Source of the DNA: CBDUXP01 sp965371225 [NCBI: uncultured bacterium] | GTDB taxonomy: Bacteria; Abyssobacteria; SURF-5; CBDUXP01 | Direction: 5' to 3' | Assembly (NCBI GenBank): GCA_965371225.1 | Contig: CBDUXP010000028.1 | Coordinates: 1 to 47,020 of the forward strand | Length of the DNA stretch: 47,020 nt | Part shown: positions 24,206 to 33,413 of the stretch, piece after piece | Layout of the letters: the number at the start of each line of letters is the position of its first letter | How positions within the stretch are numbered: the stretch's first letter is position 1 | Translations under genes and position numbers: made by a program | The notes under the pieces: model-generated | Databases searched by the model: none | Told to the model about the DNA's origin: nothing | The model's input: the letters and a program-made list of their open reading frames with translations, nothing else

Positions 24206-26821
24206 TCACAGCGTACGTTCGATGCTCTCGACCGTGAATGTCTCGAGGACGTCCCCGTTCTTGATGTCGTTGAAATTCTCGACCCCGACCCCGCATTCGA
24301 GGCCGGCTTGCACGGAGCGGACATCGTCCTTGAAGCGCCGCAGGGAACCCACCCCGGTTTCGGTGATGACCACGTTGTCGCGGATGACGCGGATCCGGTC
24401 CGTCCGGCTGAGTTCGCCGCTGAGCACCATGCACCCGCCGATCGTCCCCAGCCCGGCGATGCGGAAGGTGTCGCGCACCTCGGCCCGGCCGGTCACGGTC
24501 TCGCGCAGCTCCGGTTTGAGCAGCCCGGCCATGGCCGCCTTCACGTCGTCGATGACGTTGTAGATCACGCGGTACAGGCGGATGTTCACGCCCTCGCTGA
24601 CGCTCAACTGCTTGGCCTTGGGCTCGGGCCGCACGTTGAAGCCGAGGACGAGCGCATTGGACGCGCTGGCCAGCATCACGTCGGACTCGTTGATCCCGCC
24701 GACGGCGCTGTGAATGCAGTGGAGCCGCACTTCATCCGTGCTCAGCTTCGCGAGCGAGTCCTGCAGGGCCTGGGCCGAGCCGTGCACGTCCGCCTTGATG
24801 ATGACCTTCAGTTCCTCGATCTCGCCCTTGGCAATGAAGTCGTGCAGGTCGTCGAGGGTGACGCGTTGGGGCGTGGGCGAGGCCGTGCGCATCCGTTGCT
24901 TGCGCTGGCGGTTCTCGGCGATCTGCCGCGCCTTCCGTTCGTCGGGCACCGCGATGAAGACATCGCCGGAGTTGGGGACGCCGTTGAGCCCGAGGATCTC
25001 GACGGGGGTGGAGGGGCACACCTCCTGCACGGAGTGTCCCAGGTCGTTTTGTATGCCCCGGACCTTGCCGTACTGCGTGCCCGCGACGAAGGTGTCGCCC
25101 ACGCGCAGCGTGCCGTTCTGGACGAGGATGGTGGCCACGGCGCCGCGGCCCCGGTCGAGCCGCGCCTCGATGACCACCCCCCGCGCCTCCCGGTTCGGGT
25201 TCGCCTTCAGTTCGAGCAGGTCCGATTCCAGCGCAAGCCGCTCCAACAGGTCGGAGACGCCCTCGCCGGTTTTGGCGGACACGGGCACCGCCTGCACCTC
25301 GCCGCCCCAGCCCTCCACGAACACGTTGTGCTCGGAGAGTTCGCGCTTGACGCGCTCCGCGTCCGCGTCGGGCTTGTCCATCTTGTTGACCGCCACGATG
25401 ACGGGAACCTGGGCCGCCTGGGCGTGGTTAATCGCCTCCACCGTCTGCGGCTTGACCCCATCGTCCGCGGCCACCACGAGCACCACCACATCCGTGACCT
25501 TCGCCCCGTGGGCGCGCATGGCGGTAAACGCTTCGTGGCCCGGCGTGTCGAGGAACACGACGCGCCCGTGAGCCGTATCCACGTTGTACGCGCCGATGTG
25601 TTGCGTGATGCCGCCGGCTTCCCCCTCGGCCACGCGGGCGGTCCGAATGTAGTCCAGCAGCGAGGTCTTGCCGTGATCCACGTGTCCCATCACGGTCACG
25701 ACCGGGGCGCGGGCCACCAGGTCCTCGGGCTTGTCCTCGGTCCCGCCCTCGACCAGCTCCGCATCGCTCGTGCTCACGCGGACCGCATAATCGAAGGTGT
25801 CCGCCAGCAGCTCGACAATTTCCATGTCCAACTGCTGGTTCTTCGTGGCCATGACGCCGTTCTGCATCAGGGTGAGGATCAACTGGTTGGCCTTCACCCC
25901 GAGCAGGCCGCTGAGTTCATCCACCGTGACCACTTCAGGCACGTCGATGACGTTTTCTTTCGGCCGGTCTCTGCGGCGCTGCTGCCGTTCGCTGATCTCG
26001 TCGGTGAACGGCGCCAGAATCGGGTCGACCCCGGGCCGGTCTTTCGTCTCTTTGAGCTTTTGCTTGACCTTTTCCCGCAGGTTCGTCTTCTTCTTCTTGC
26101 CCTTCTTCCGTTCCGTGGTCTGGACCCGGGCCAGGATCGCCGGATCGGGCAGGGCGGGCGCCGTGGAGGTGAGCGGCTCCTCGGTTTCCAGCAACTGGGG
26201 ATACGTCGCGGAGGGCACGAAGGCTTCCTCAGGCGCCGCCGGGGCCGGGTCCGCGGCGGGCGGGGCCGGGTCGGGCGGCACCGCGGGCGCTTGGAGGGGC
26301 GTGGCGGGAGAGCCGACGGTGCGAATGGTCGGGGCCGGGACGACGGCCGCAGCGGCCACCTGATCGGCCGTGGGCGGCCCCATCATGGCCGGCGGTCCGG
26401 GCAGCGGCGCTTCCTCGGGTCCCGGCGCGGCCGCGGCGCCGGCAGCAGTGGCCGGTGCGGGCGCACCGGTCGGGACGACGGCGGTGAGGCTCGAGGTGCC
26501 CCCGGCGTCCGGGCTGGGTGCCGCCGGACTCGCTGCCACGTGCATCTTGCGCGCAGAGCGCCGGATCTTCCCCCGCTTGGCCGGGGCGGTCCCCCCATTG
26601 CCTGAGTCAGCAGCCTTCGTCTCCGCGGTGGTGGTGGCCAGGCGGCGGGCGGTCGCCCGCTGGCCGCCGAGCTTCTTCTGGATCATCTTGTCGACGCCCG
26701 GCTCCAGTTGGGCGATGGGCGACGTCACGACGATGTCCATCTCCTGGAGCAGCGCCATGAGATCCTGGCTGGCGATGCCCAGCCGCTTGGCGAGTTCGAA
26801 GACGCGTACGTTGCCAGCCAT
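24206..26821 (-). CDS. infB: Translation initiation factor IF-2
   Basis: 871-residue GTPase that places fMet-tRNA on the 30S subunit. IF2_N domain at 1-50 ([18 protein letters not shown]); then a long Ala/Pro-rich linker (about 55-235); a second N-domain (about 290-345); and the G domain with GHVDHGKT (379-386), DTPGHEAF and NKMD. Domains II-IV follow. Size and order are standard. It follows nusA by 26 bases. Confidence 0.98.
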   Translation of the reverse strand: MAGNVRVFELAKRLGIASQDLMALLQEMDIVVTSPIAQLEPGVDKMIQKKLGGQRATARRLATTTAETKAADSGNGGTAPAKRGKIRRSARKMHVAASPAAPSPDAGGTSSLTAVVPTGAPAPATAAGAAAAPGPEEAPLPGPPAMMGPPTADQVAAAAVVPAPTIRTVGSPATPLQAPAVPPDPAPPAADPAPAAPEEAFVPSATYPQLLETEEPLTSTAPALPDPAILARVQTTERKKGKKKKTNLREKVKQKLKETKDRPGVDPILAPFTDEISERQQRRRDRPKENVIDVPEVVTVDELSGLLGVKANQLILTLMQNGVMATKNQQLDMEIVELLADTFDYAVRVSTSDAELVEGGTEDKPEDLVARAPVVTVMGHVDHGKTSLLDYIRTARVAEGEAGGITQHIGAYNVDTAHGRVVFLDTPGHEAFTAMRAHGAKVTDVVVLVVAADDGVKPQTVEAINHAQAAQVPVIVAVNKMDKPDADAERVKRELSEHNVFVEGWGGEVQAVPVSAKTGEGVSDLLERLALESDLLELKANPNREARGVVIEARLDRGRGAVATILVQNGTLRVGDTFVAGTQYGKVRGIQNDLGHSVQEVCPSTPVEILGLNGVPNSGDVFIAVPDERKARQIAENRQRKQRMRTASPTPQRVTLDDLHDFIAKGEIEELKVIIKADVHGSAQALQDSLAKLSTDEVRLHCIHSAVGGINESDVMLASASNALVLGFNVRPEPKAKQLSVSEGVNIRLYRVIYNVIDDVKAAMAGLLKPELRETVTGRAEVRDTFRIAGLGTIGGCMVLSGELSRTDRIRVIRDNVVITETGVGSLRRFKDDVRSVQAGLECGVGVENFNDIKNGDVLETFTVESIERTL

Positions 26822-26847
26822 GCTCGTGTGTGTGTTCCGTCCGCCCG

Positions 26848-28092
26848 TTACGCCAGGATGGATTGGGCGGACTCGATAATCTTCGCCGCCGATTTCTCCC
26901 CGAGGCCCGGGACCGCGGCCAACTCTTCGATGGTGGCCTGGGCGATGCGCCGCGGCGCGGTAAAGCCCGCGTCGCGCAGTTCGTCGGCCAGCTTCGCGCC
27001 GACCCCGGGGATGGTCATCAATTGTTCGGTGACATCGCTCGCGAAGATGACGGGCCGCTCGCGGACCTGCTCCTCATCGACGATGTCCAGCTCCCAGCCA
27101 ACGATGCGCGCGGCCAGCCGGGCATTCTGCCCCCGCTTCCCGATGGCGAGGGACAGCTTATCCGACGGCACCGTCACGCGCATCTTGCGGGTTTCCGGAT
27201 CGAGGGCGACGTGGCTGATGTCCGCCGGGGCGAGGGCGGCTTCCACCAGCACGGCGGGATCCTCGTTCCACTTCATCACATCGATCTTCTCGCCGCGGAG
27301 TTCTTCCACCACCGAGCGCACCCGGATGCCCTTCATGCCCACGCACGCGCCGACGGGATCCACGTTGCCATCGTGCGACTGCACCGCGATCTTCGTGCGG
27401 AAACCGGATTCCCGCGCGAGGCCGCGAATGTCCACCGTGCCGTCGGCAATCTCCGGCACCTCGAACGCGAACAGCTTGCGCACCAGGTCCGTGCTACTGC
27501 GGGACAGGATGATCTGCGGGCCGCGCGCCGCTTCGTTCACTTCTACGATCAGACACTTCAGGCGCTCGCCGAACCGGTAGTTGTCCCGCGCGGATTGTTC
27601 GCGGTAGGGGATGAGCCCCTCGGCCCGGCCGATGTCCACGATGACGTTCCCGTGGTGCAGCTTCTTCACCGTGCCCGTCACCACGTCGCCTTCGCGCTCC
27701 TTGTACTCGTTATAGACGTTCTCGCGCTCCGCCTCCTTGATCTTTTGGATGATGACCTGTTTGGCGGTCTGGGCGGCAATGCGGCCGAACCGGGTGGGGG
27801 GGGCCGGCAGGCGAATGACGTCGCCGATCCGCGCCCCCGGGAGCAGGGGCTGCGCCTCGGCCTCCGTCACCTCCAGTGCGGGATCGGTCACGAGCTGCAC
27901 CACCACCTTCACCTGATTCACTTCGATGGTCCAGGTGTCTTCGTGGAAGTCGACAACCACGTCGCCGTCCTGGTAGAAGCTCTTCTTGGCCGCCGTCTCG
28001 ATGGCGGTCACGATGGCCTCCACGAGCACGTGGCGGTCCACGTTCCGCTCGCTGGTCAGTTGCTCGAAGATGGGAAGCAGTTCGGCTTTCAT
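26848..28092 (-). CDS. nusA: Transcription termination/antitermination factor NusA
   Basis: 414 residues. N-terminal RNA-polymerase-binding domain (1-125, MKAELLPIFEQLTSERNVD), S1 domain (about 130-200, VTGTVKKLHHGNVIVDIG), and two KH domains (about 205-345, with GACVGMKGIRVRSVVEEL and IGKRGQNARLAARIVGW). A C-terminal helix-hairpin-helix follows (IPGVGAKLADELRDAG, VPGLGEKSAAKI) in place of the acidic repeats of E. coli. I start at ATG 28092, as the frame upstream is rimP antisense-like. Likely autoregulator of its own operon through the leader hairpin (inference). Confidence 0.97.
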   Translation of the reverse strand: MKAELLPIFEQLTSERNVDRHVLVEAIVTAIETAAKKSFYQDGDVVVDFHEDTWTIEVNQVKVVVQLVTDPALEVTEAEAQPLLPGARIGDVIRLPAPPTRFGRIAAQTAKQVIIQKIKEAERENVYNEYKEREGDVVTGTVKKLHHGNVIVDIGRAEGLIPYREQSARDNYRFGERLKCLIVEVNEAARGPQIILSRSSTDLVRKLFAFEVPEIADGTVDIRGLARESGFRTKIAVQSHDGNVDPVGACVGMKGIRVRSVVEELRGEKIDVMKWNEDPAVLVEAALAPADISHVALDPETRKMRVTVPSDKLSLAIGKRGQNARLAARIVGWELDIVDEEQVRERPVIFASDVTEQLMTIPGVGAKLADELRDAGFTAPRRIAQATIEELAAVPGLGEKSAAKIIESAQSILA

Positions 28093-28117
28093 AACGGGTG
28101 GGGCGCGGCGTGCCTGC

Positions 28118-28585
28118 TTAGAGCCGCCGCAAATTGGTGCGTCGGATGACGTGTACCGGGACGTGCCAGAGCTTGCCGGCCGGGTCCTCCAGCAGGACTT
28201 CGTCGTCCGCGAAACCGCGCAGGGTGCCGTGCAGCTTGCGCTGGCCTTCCAGCGGCGTGGCCAACAACATGTCCGCGGGCTCGCCGGCGAACCGCGCGAA
28301 ATCCTCCGGCCAGCGCACGCGCCGGTTGACACCCGGACTGGACACCTCGAGCGTGTACCCCGCGGGCACGAGGTCCGCCGTGTCCAACAGCGGGTCGAGC
28401 AACCGACTGGCGTCGGCGCAGTTGCTGATCGTGATGCCGGTTTGATCTGTCATATCAATAAAAAAGCGGAGCGCCCAGGCCCCGTCTGACCTAACAAACT
28501 CCAGGTCTACCAGCGTGTAGCCGGCAGCTGCCAGTGCCGGTCGGGTAAGCGCGATCACCGCGGCTTCCACATCGTCGCGGGCCAC
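28118..28585 (-). CDS. rimP: Ribosome maturation factor RimP
   Basis: 155 residues. 30S assembly factor with the N-terminal domain ending LEVSSPGVNRRVRWPEDF, the RimP hallmark, and a C-terminal SH3-like domain. It starts at GTG 28585 behind a strong AAGGAGGG (28596-28589). First gene of rimP-nusA-infB. The C-terminal domain ends VHVIRRTNLRRL. Confidence 0.95.
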   Translation of the reverse strand: MARDDVEAAVIALTRPALAAAGYTLVDLEFVRSDGAWALRFFIDMTDQTGITISNCADASRLLDPLLDTADLVPAGYTLEVSSPGVNRRVRWPEDFARFAGEPADMLLATPLEGQRKLHGTLRGFADDEVLLEDPAGKLWHVPVHVIRRTNLRRL

Positions 28586-28620
28586 GTGCCCTCCTTAACC
28601 CGGCACTGTCGGCTTCGCCT

Positions 28621-28649
28621 GAAACGGAAAAGAGTGGGCTTCCGCCCAC
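28621..28649 (-). terminator. Terminator-like hairpin in the rimP-nusA-infB leader
   Basis: Minus strand stem GTGGGC/GCCCAC (28649-28634) with a GGAA tetraloop, followed by TCTTTTCCGTTT (28633-28622). It lies downstream of the promoter at 28680-28709 and upstream of the rimP start, so it would act as an attenuator; it would also stop read-through from pssA. Confidence 0.6.
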
Positions 28650-28679
28650 CCTAGGTTCGTCCAGAGCCTGCGTCGCAGC

Positions 28680-28709
28680 AGTGTAGCATGGGCCCCGCGA
28701 GGGTGGCAA
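28680..28709 (-). promoter_or_regulatory. Promoter of the rimP-nusA-infB operon
   Basis: Minus strand TTGCCA (28709-28704), 18-base spacer, TACACT (28685-28680). A start near 28673 gives a leader of about 88 bases that contains the hairpin. Confidence 0.55.
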
Positions 28710-28746
28710 TCGCGCCGCGGGCCGCCCCCCGGCTGTCCCGGCCCGG

Positions 28747-29592
28747 CTAGGTGGCCGCCTGCTGGTCCCGCGGAATCTCTGATTCCTCGCGCATGGCGGG
28801 CAGCGCAATGCGCCCCCGGAGCGCCCGGTTCAGCAGGCCGAAGCTCACGTAAAAGGTGCCGATACCCAGGAGCATGAGGCTGGGGTCCACGGTGAAGAGG
28901 TACACCAGCGTGGAGAACATGAACAGGTACGTGGGCATGGCGCGGCGGGGTACGCGGAACACGCCCGACTTCGGATAGCGGATGCGCGAGACCATGAGCC
29001 AGCTCAACAGGGCCGTCAGCGGCAGCGCGATGTGCGACGCCAGCGGTTTCACGCCCGGGTACTCCACCGCGACCAGGGACAGGGACGTCAGCGTGCCGGC
29101 CGCGGCCGGGATGGGCAACCCGATGAACACCCCCGCGTTCCCCGCCCCGCCGATGTTGTACCGCGCCAGGCGCACGGCCCCGGCGCACGGCAACAGCAGC
29201 AGCGCACCGAGCGCGAGCCGGTGCAGCGTGACCTCGCTGATGCCGGGCAACTCGAAGCCCAAGAAGCGGTACACCAGTACCGCCGGCGCCACGCCGAAGC
29301 TGACGATGTCGCTCAGCGAATCCAGTTGTTTGCCGAAGTCGCTCACGCTGTGGGTGAGCCGTGCGACGCTGCCGTCCCCGATGTCCAAGAGGCCGGCCAG
29401 CACGATAAACCACGCCGCCGCCCGGTAGTCCCCCTCCATGGCGGCCACCATGGACAGGAGGCCCGCCATCAGGTTCGCCAGCGTGAGCATGGACGGCAGG
29501 AGGTTGACGGTGCGCTGACGCCGGGCGCGGCGCCGTTCCCGCCGGTACTCGCGGCGCACCTGCCGGTCGCCCGCACGCCCTTCCCGCGTCAT
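28747..29592 (-). CDS. pssA: CDP-diacylglycerol-serine O-phosphatidyltransferase
   Basis: 281 residues. Integral membrane enzyme making phosphatidylserine from CDP-diacylglycerol and serine. It has the CDP-alcohol phosphotransferase signature DGSVARLTHSVSDFGKQLD followed by SLSD, and about seven hydrophobic helices. The basic N-terminus (1-33) is Arg-rich. Its ATG overlaps the psd stop by 4 bases, so the two steps to phosphatidylethanolamine are coupled. Type II (archaetidylserine-like) PssA. Confidence 0.93.
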   Translation of the reverse strand: MTREGRAGDRQVRREYRRERRRARRQRTVNLLPSMLTLANLMAGLLSMVAAMEGDYRAAAWFIVLAGLLDIGDGSVARLTHSVSDFGKQLDSLSDIVSFGVAPAVLVYRFLGFELPGISEVTLHRLALGALLLLPCAGAVRLARYNIGGAGNAGVFIGLPIPAAAGTLTSLSLVAVEYPGVKPLASHIALPLTALLSWLMVSRIRYPKSGVFRVPRRAMPTYLFMFSTLVYLFTVDPSLMLLGIGTFYVSFGLLNRALRGRIALPAMREESEIPRDQQAAT

Positions 29593-30212
29593 GCCCACAC
29601 CCCTAACACGGTTTCCCCGGCGCGCACCTTCTGGCCGGGGGCCACCCGCACCGTGCAGCGGGCGGGCAGCACCAGGTCCACCCGCGAGCCGAAGCGGATC
29701 AGGCCGATGCGCGCGCCGCGCCCCACGGCCTCGCCGGGCTGCAGGTCGCAGATGATGCGCCGCGCCACCAGCCCCGCGATTTGGGTGAGCACCAGATTGC
29801 CCCGGTCGCTCGTGAGCGTGACGCGCGTCTGCTCGTTGTGCTCCGACGCGTCGGCGGCCATGGCGTTCTGGAAGCTGCCGGGGTGGTGGGAGACCGCTTC
29901 CACCTGCGCGTCCGTGGGCGCGCGGTTCACGTGGACGTTGAACACATTCATAAAGATGCTGATGCGCTGGCCGGGCTCGCCCAGGAACGGCTCCTCGTAC
30001 GGCGCGAGGGCGACCACCGTGCCGTCGGCGGGGCTCACGATGGCGTCCGCGTCTGACGGGGGGACGCGCACCGGGTCGCGGAAGAAGTTGAGGCAGAACA
30101 GGGCCGCCGCCGTCAGCACCACCGCCAGCCACGTGGGGGCCCACAGCCAGCCGGCCCCCGCAATCGCGGCGACCGTGATGCAGAGCGTGCGTCCCTCCGG
30201 AGCGATGCGCAT
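29589..30212 (-). CDS. psd: Phosphatidylserine decarboxylase, short type
   Basis: 207 residues. It decarboxylates phosphatidylserine to phosphatidylethanolamine using a self-made pyruvoyl group. An N-terminal membrane anchor (about 8-45) is followed by FFRDPVR, SPADGTVV and FMNVFNVHVNR. The autoprocessing site is in IRFGSRVD (Gly-Ser); this FGS form is typical of the short PSD-A class. It overlaps the downstream pssA gene by 4 bases. Confidence 0.94.
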   Translation of the reverse strand: MRIAPEGRTLCITVAAIAGAGWLWAPTWLAVVLTAAALFCLNFFRDPVRVPPSDADAIVSPADGTVVALAPYEEPFLGEPGQRISIFMNVFNVHVNRAPTDAQVEAVSHHPGSFQNAMAADASEHNEQTRVTLTSDRGNLVLTQIAGLVARRIICDLQPGEAVGRGARIGLIRFGSRVDLVLPARCTVRVAPGQKVRAGETVLGVWA

Positions 30213-30273
30213 GAGCGGTTCAGCAGGTCCGGGGCGCGGCGGCGGACGGCGCGATGCCCGGCCCGAGACGGCC

Positions 30274-30279
30274 AGTATA
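30274..30279 (-). promoter_or_regulatory. -10-like element upstream of psd-pssA
   Basis: Minus strand TATACT in the 99-base gap between radC and psd, about 60 bases before the psd ATG. No good -35 is visible. Confidence 0.35.
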
Positions 30280-30290
30280 GCGCCAGGCCT

Positions 30291-30309
30291 GCCCGCGGGG
30301 GAGGCGGGC
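30291..30309. terminator. Hairpin after radC
   Basis: GCCCGC, 7-base loop, GCGGGC immediately after the radC stop. There is no T-tract, so rho-independent termination is uncertain. Confidence 0.35.
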
Positions 30310-30311
30310 GG

Positions 30312-31013
30312 TCAGTCGAGCAGGCCCTCCGCCCGCAGGCTGACGAACCCGTGGCCCCCCAGGATCACGTGATCCAGCAACTGGATACCCAGGACGTCGC
30401 CCGCCTCCACTAGGCGGCGAGTGAGGTCGCGGTCCTCCTGGCTCGGCGTCGGATCCCCACTGGGGTGGTTGTGCGCGCAGATGATCCCGTTCGCGCTGGC
30501 GGCGACGGCGAGCTTGAAACACTCCCGCGGGTGCACCACGCTGGCATTGAGTGAGCCCACGGAGACCGTCTCGATCTTGAGCACCTGATTTTTCGTATTG
30601 AGGAGCATCACCTTGAAGTGTTCGCGGTCCAGGTCGCGCATCTCCGCCCCCAGCAGCGCCACCACGTCTTCCGGGCCGCCGATGGTCGGGCGCTCTTCCG
30701 GCGCGGTGGCGTTGACGCGCCGTCCGAGTTCAAAGGCGGCGGCCAACTCGATGGATTTGGCGGGGCCGATGCCGGGGAACTGTTGCAGGTCCTCGATGCT
30801 CGCGCGTGCCAGCTCGCCCAGGCTGCCGTAGCGCCGCATGATGGCTTCGCCCAGTTCGAGCGCCGTCTTCCGATGGTCACCCGTGCGCAGCAGGATGGCG
30901 AGCACTTCGGAACTCTTGAGCGCGCGCGCGCCGTGGCGGGCCAGCCGTTCGCGCGGCCGTTCATCCGCCGGCAGCTCGCGGATCGTGACGCGATAATCCG
31001 CGGGAGCGCTCAC
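30312..31013 (-). CDS. radC: RadC family JAB-domain protein
   Basis: 233 residues. N-terminal helix-hairpin-helix (about 65-95, FPGIGPAKSIELAAAFEL) and a C-terminal JAB/MPN metalloprotease-like domain with HNHPSGDPTPSQED. Despite its name a DNA-repair role is not established, and the domain resembles deubiquitinase-type isopeptidases. It starts at GTG 31013, overlapping the prmC stop as GTGA. Confidence 0.93.
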   Translation of the reverse strand: MSAPADYRVTIRELPADERPRERLARHGARALKSSEVLAILLRTGDHRKTALELGEAIMRRYGSLGELARASIEDLQQFPGIGPAKSIELAAAFELGRRVNATAPEERPTIGGPEDVVALLGAEMRDLDREHFKVMLLNTKNQVLKIETVSVGSLNASVVHPRECFKLAVAASANGIICAHNHPSGDPTPSQEDRDLTRRLVEAGDVLGIQLLDHVILGGHGFVSLRAEGLLD

Positions 31014-31900
31014 CGCGTACGCTGGGCGCACACCACGCGGTCGCGGCCGGCCACGTCCCGCGGCACGGTCACGGCGCCCCAGTCCGCCGTGGTGAGCAGG
31101 GCGCGGACCCCGCGGGCCTGGCGGGAGCCAATCTCGAGCATGAGCCACCCGTCGCAGCGTAGCACCGCCGCGGCGGTGCGGATGATATCCGGGTAGTGGA
31201 ACAGTCCGTCCCCGCCCGCCGCGAGCGCCGCGCGCGGTTCGAAGTCGCGGACGTCGGGCGGCGCGTCCGCCCATTCGGCCTCCGTGAGGTACGGCGGATT
31301 GCAGAGCACCAAGTCCACGGGGGTCGGGATCTCGGGGGGCAGGAGGTCGCTGAAATAGTGGTGGATTACGGTGAGGCGGTCGCCGTAGCCCAGCCGCGCG
31401 GCGTTGGCCCGGGCGACCGTGCACGCCGGCGCGCTGGCATCGGTGGCCCACACGCGCGCGGCGGGAAACGACTGGGCCGCCGCCACGGCGACACAGCCGG
31501 TGCCCGTGCCCAGGTCGAGGATGCGCTCGGGCGGGTGGGACGCCATCATGGTGCGGGCCGCTTCGATGAGCGTTTCCGTATCGGGCCGGGGGATGAGCGT
31601 GTCGGGGGTCACGTCGAACCGCATCCCGTAGAACTCGCGGGAGCCGAGCAGATAGGCCATGGGCTCCCCGGTCTCCCGCCGCGCGATGAGGGCCGCGAAC
31701 CCGCGTGCGCGGTCGCCGTCCACGAGCGCCTCGCCGAACGCCATGAGCTGCGCCCGGCTGAAGCCCACCACGTGCCCCAGCAACAGGTCGGTGTCCAGCG
31801 ACGGACTATTGGTTGTGCCGGCAGCGCGCAGGGAGTCCCGCCCCGCCTCGCGCAGGCGGCCGATGGTGGGAATACGAATGCCAAGGGTGGCGACGGTCAT
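31010..31900 (-). CDS. prmC: Peptide chain release factor N5-glutamine methyltransferase
   Basis: 296 residues. Methylates the Gln of the GGQ motif of release factors. An N-terminal helical domain (about 1-95, [14 protein letters not shown]) precedes the Rossmann domain with [19 protein letters not shown] and the catalytic NPPY ([10 protein letters not shown]). It overlaps prfA by 4 bases, next to its substrate gene as is usual. Confidence 0.95.
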   Translation of the reverse strand: MTVATLGIRIPTIGRLREAGRDSLRAAGTTNSPSLDTDLLLGHVVGFSRAQLMAFGEALVDGDRARGFAALIARRETGEPMAYLLGSREFYGMRFDVTPDTLIPRPDTETLIEAARTMMASHPPERILDLGTGTGCVAVAAAQSFPAARVWATDASAPACTVARANAARLGYGDRLTVIHHYFSDLLPPEIPTPVDLVLCNPPYLTEAEWADAPPDVRDFEPRAALAAGGDGLFHYPDIIRTAAAVLRCDGWLMLEIGSRQARGVRALLTTADWGAVTVPRDVAGRDRVVCAQRTR

Positions 31901-32961
31901 AGCGCCGCCATCTTCGCGTGTTGGTCCGCGATGGTCAGTGCGTCGGTCAGGTCCGCCATGTCCCCCTCCAGGATGCCGCCGAGCCGGTGGAGCGTGAGCT
32001 TGATCCGGTGGTCGGTGACGCGGTTCTCCGGAAAATTATACGTGCGAATCCGCTCGCTGCGGTCCCCGCTGCCGACCATGCTGCGCTTGGCCTGGGCCCG
32101 CTCGGCCGCCTGCTGCTCCTGGGCCGCCGCCAGCAGCCGCGCCCGCAGGACCTTCAGCGCCTTGGCCTTGTTCTTGTGCTGCGATTTCTCGTCCTGGCAC
32201 GTCACTATCGTACCGGAGGGCAGGTGGGTGATGCGCACGGCGGAATCGGTGGTGTTCACGCTCTGCCCGCCGTGGCCGCTGCTGCGGTAGACGTCGATGC
32301 GCAGCTCCCGCTCGGGAATGGCGATGTCCACCTCCTCGGCCTCGGCCAGCACGGCCACGGTGACGGCGCTCGTGTGGATGCGCCCGCTGGCTTCCGTTTC
32401 GGGCACGCGCTGCACCCGGTGCACCCCCCCCTCGTATTTCAACCGGCTGTACACGTTGCGGCCGCTGATCGTGCAGACCACTTCCTTCAAGCCGCCGATG
32501 CCCGTCTCATGGCGCGACAGCTCCTCGATCTTCCACCGCTGCAGTTCTGCATGGCGCGTGTACATGCGGTACAGGTCCGCCGCGAACAGCGCCGCCTCCT
32601 CGCCCCCCGTGCCCGCCCGGATTTCGAGGATCACGTTGCGGTCGTCGTACGCGTCCTTGGGCAGCAGCAGGCCCTTGATCCGTTCTGTCAGCTCGCCCCG
32701 CGCCTGCTGGGCCGCGGCCAACTCCTCCGTCGCCAGTTCGCACAGCTCCGCTTCAGTCTCGTCGCGCAGCACCTCCTCGGCCTCCGCAATCTGGGCGAGG
32801 GCGGCGCGGTAGGCCCGGCTCGCCTCGATGAGCGGGGTGAGGTCGGAGTGGGCCGAGGCCACTTTGGCCAGTTCCTGCGGATTGCCCAGCACGGCCGGCT
32901 CCGTCAGGCGCTCGGTCAGTTCCTGGTACTTGGCCTCCGCCTTTTCGATGTGCTCCAGCAT
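31897..32961 (-). CDS. prfA: Peptide chain release factor 1
   Basis: 354 residues. Recognises UAA and UAG stop codons; the codon-recognition tripeptide is P187-E-T189 (PxT, as in RF1, not the SPF of RF2), and the catalytic GGQ is at 231-233 in [13 protein letters not shown] 32961 lies inside the extended rpmE frame and has no clear ribosome site of its own, so it may depend on translation of rpmE. Confidence 0.96.
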   Translation of the reverse strand: MLEHIEKAEAKYQELTERLTEPAVLGNPQELAKVASAHSDLTPLIEASRAYRAALAQIAEAEEVLRDETEAELCELATEELAAAQQARGELTERIKGLLLPKDAYDDRNVILEIRAGTGGEEAALFAADLYRMYTRHAELQRWKIEELSRHETGIGGLKEVVCTISGRNVYSRLKYEGGVHRVQRVPETEASGRIHTSAVTVAVLAEAEEVDIAIPERELRIDVYRSSGHGGQSVNTTDSAVRITHLPSGTIVTCQDEKSQHKNKAKALKVLRARLLAAAQEQQAAERAQAKRSMVGSGDRSERIRTYNFPENRVTDHRIKLTLHRLGGILEGDMADLTDALTIADQHAKMAAL

Positions 32962-33299
32962 GGGTTCGGTGCGCCCCGGGACGGTCTACTGTATGCAATA
33001 CAAAAGCGGCTTGTCCGCCCCCCGCGAACAACCCGCACGCCCCCGCCGCGGGTCCGGGGGTATCGCTTCTTCTTGGCGGCCAGGGCGGCCTTGTGTTTAT
33101 CGGCCGCTTCACTGCGCCGGCGGAAGCGGTCCACGCGCCCTTCCGTGTCCACCAGCTTCTGCTTGCCGGTGAAGAAGGGGTGGCACGCCGAGCAGATCTC
33201 GACGCGGTAATCGCCCCGGGTGGACCGCGTCTCGATCACGTGCCCGCAGGCGCACACGATCCGCGCTTCCTTATATTCGGGGTGGATGCCGGTCTTCAT
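32916..33299 (-). CDS. rpmE: 50S ribosomal protein L31 with unusual C-terminal extension
   Basis: 127-residue open frame. The first roughly 80 residues are a zinc-binding (C+) L31: C16/C18 and C36/C39, [38 protein letters not shown], ending in [11 protein letters not shown]31 is usually 65-90 residues; here the frame runs about 46 residues further as Arg/Gly/Pro-rich sequence and overlaps the prfA start by 46 bases. Either a true extension, or a sequence error or mutation removed the normal stop after KKKR. Promoter and leader hairpin precede it. Confidence 0.85.
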   Translation of the reverse strand: MKTGIHPEYKEARIVCACGHVIETRSTRGDYRVEICSACHPFFTGKQKLVDTEGRVDRFRRRSEAADKHKAALAAKKKRYPRTRGGGVRVVRGGRTSRFCIAYSRPSRGAPNPCWSTSKRRRPSTRN

Positions 33300-33329
33300 G
33301 CGGTCGTCGATTCGGTTGTCCGCCGGGCG

Positions 33330-33349
33330 GCCCAGCGGAGGGGCTGGGC
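33330..33349 (-). promoter_or_regulatory. Leader hairpin of rpmE
   Basis: 7-bp perfect stem GCCCAGC/GCTGGGC around a 6-base loop, located between the rpmE promoter and its start codon. Candidate ribosomal-protein leader structure. Confidence 0.4.
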
Positions 33350-33374
33350 TGTTTCCCCGTGCGGTGAGCGCACC

Positions 33375-33403
33375 ACTATACCCACTTTCCTCCAGCCGGA
33401 CAA
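33375..33403 (-). promoter_or_regulatory. Promoter of rpmE-prfA-prmC-radC
   Basis: Minus strand TTGTCC (33403-33398), 17 bases, TATAGT (33380-33375); start near 33368, leader about 70 bases. Confidence 0.6.
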
Positions 33404-33413
33404 CGCGCCCTCC

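Noticed and set aside
23930-26605. 891-codon plus-strand frame under infB
   Set aside because: Antisense to IF-2, His/Arg-rich, no family resemblance.
26830-28149. 439-codon plus-strand frame under nusA
   Set aside because: Antisense shadow of nusA.
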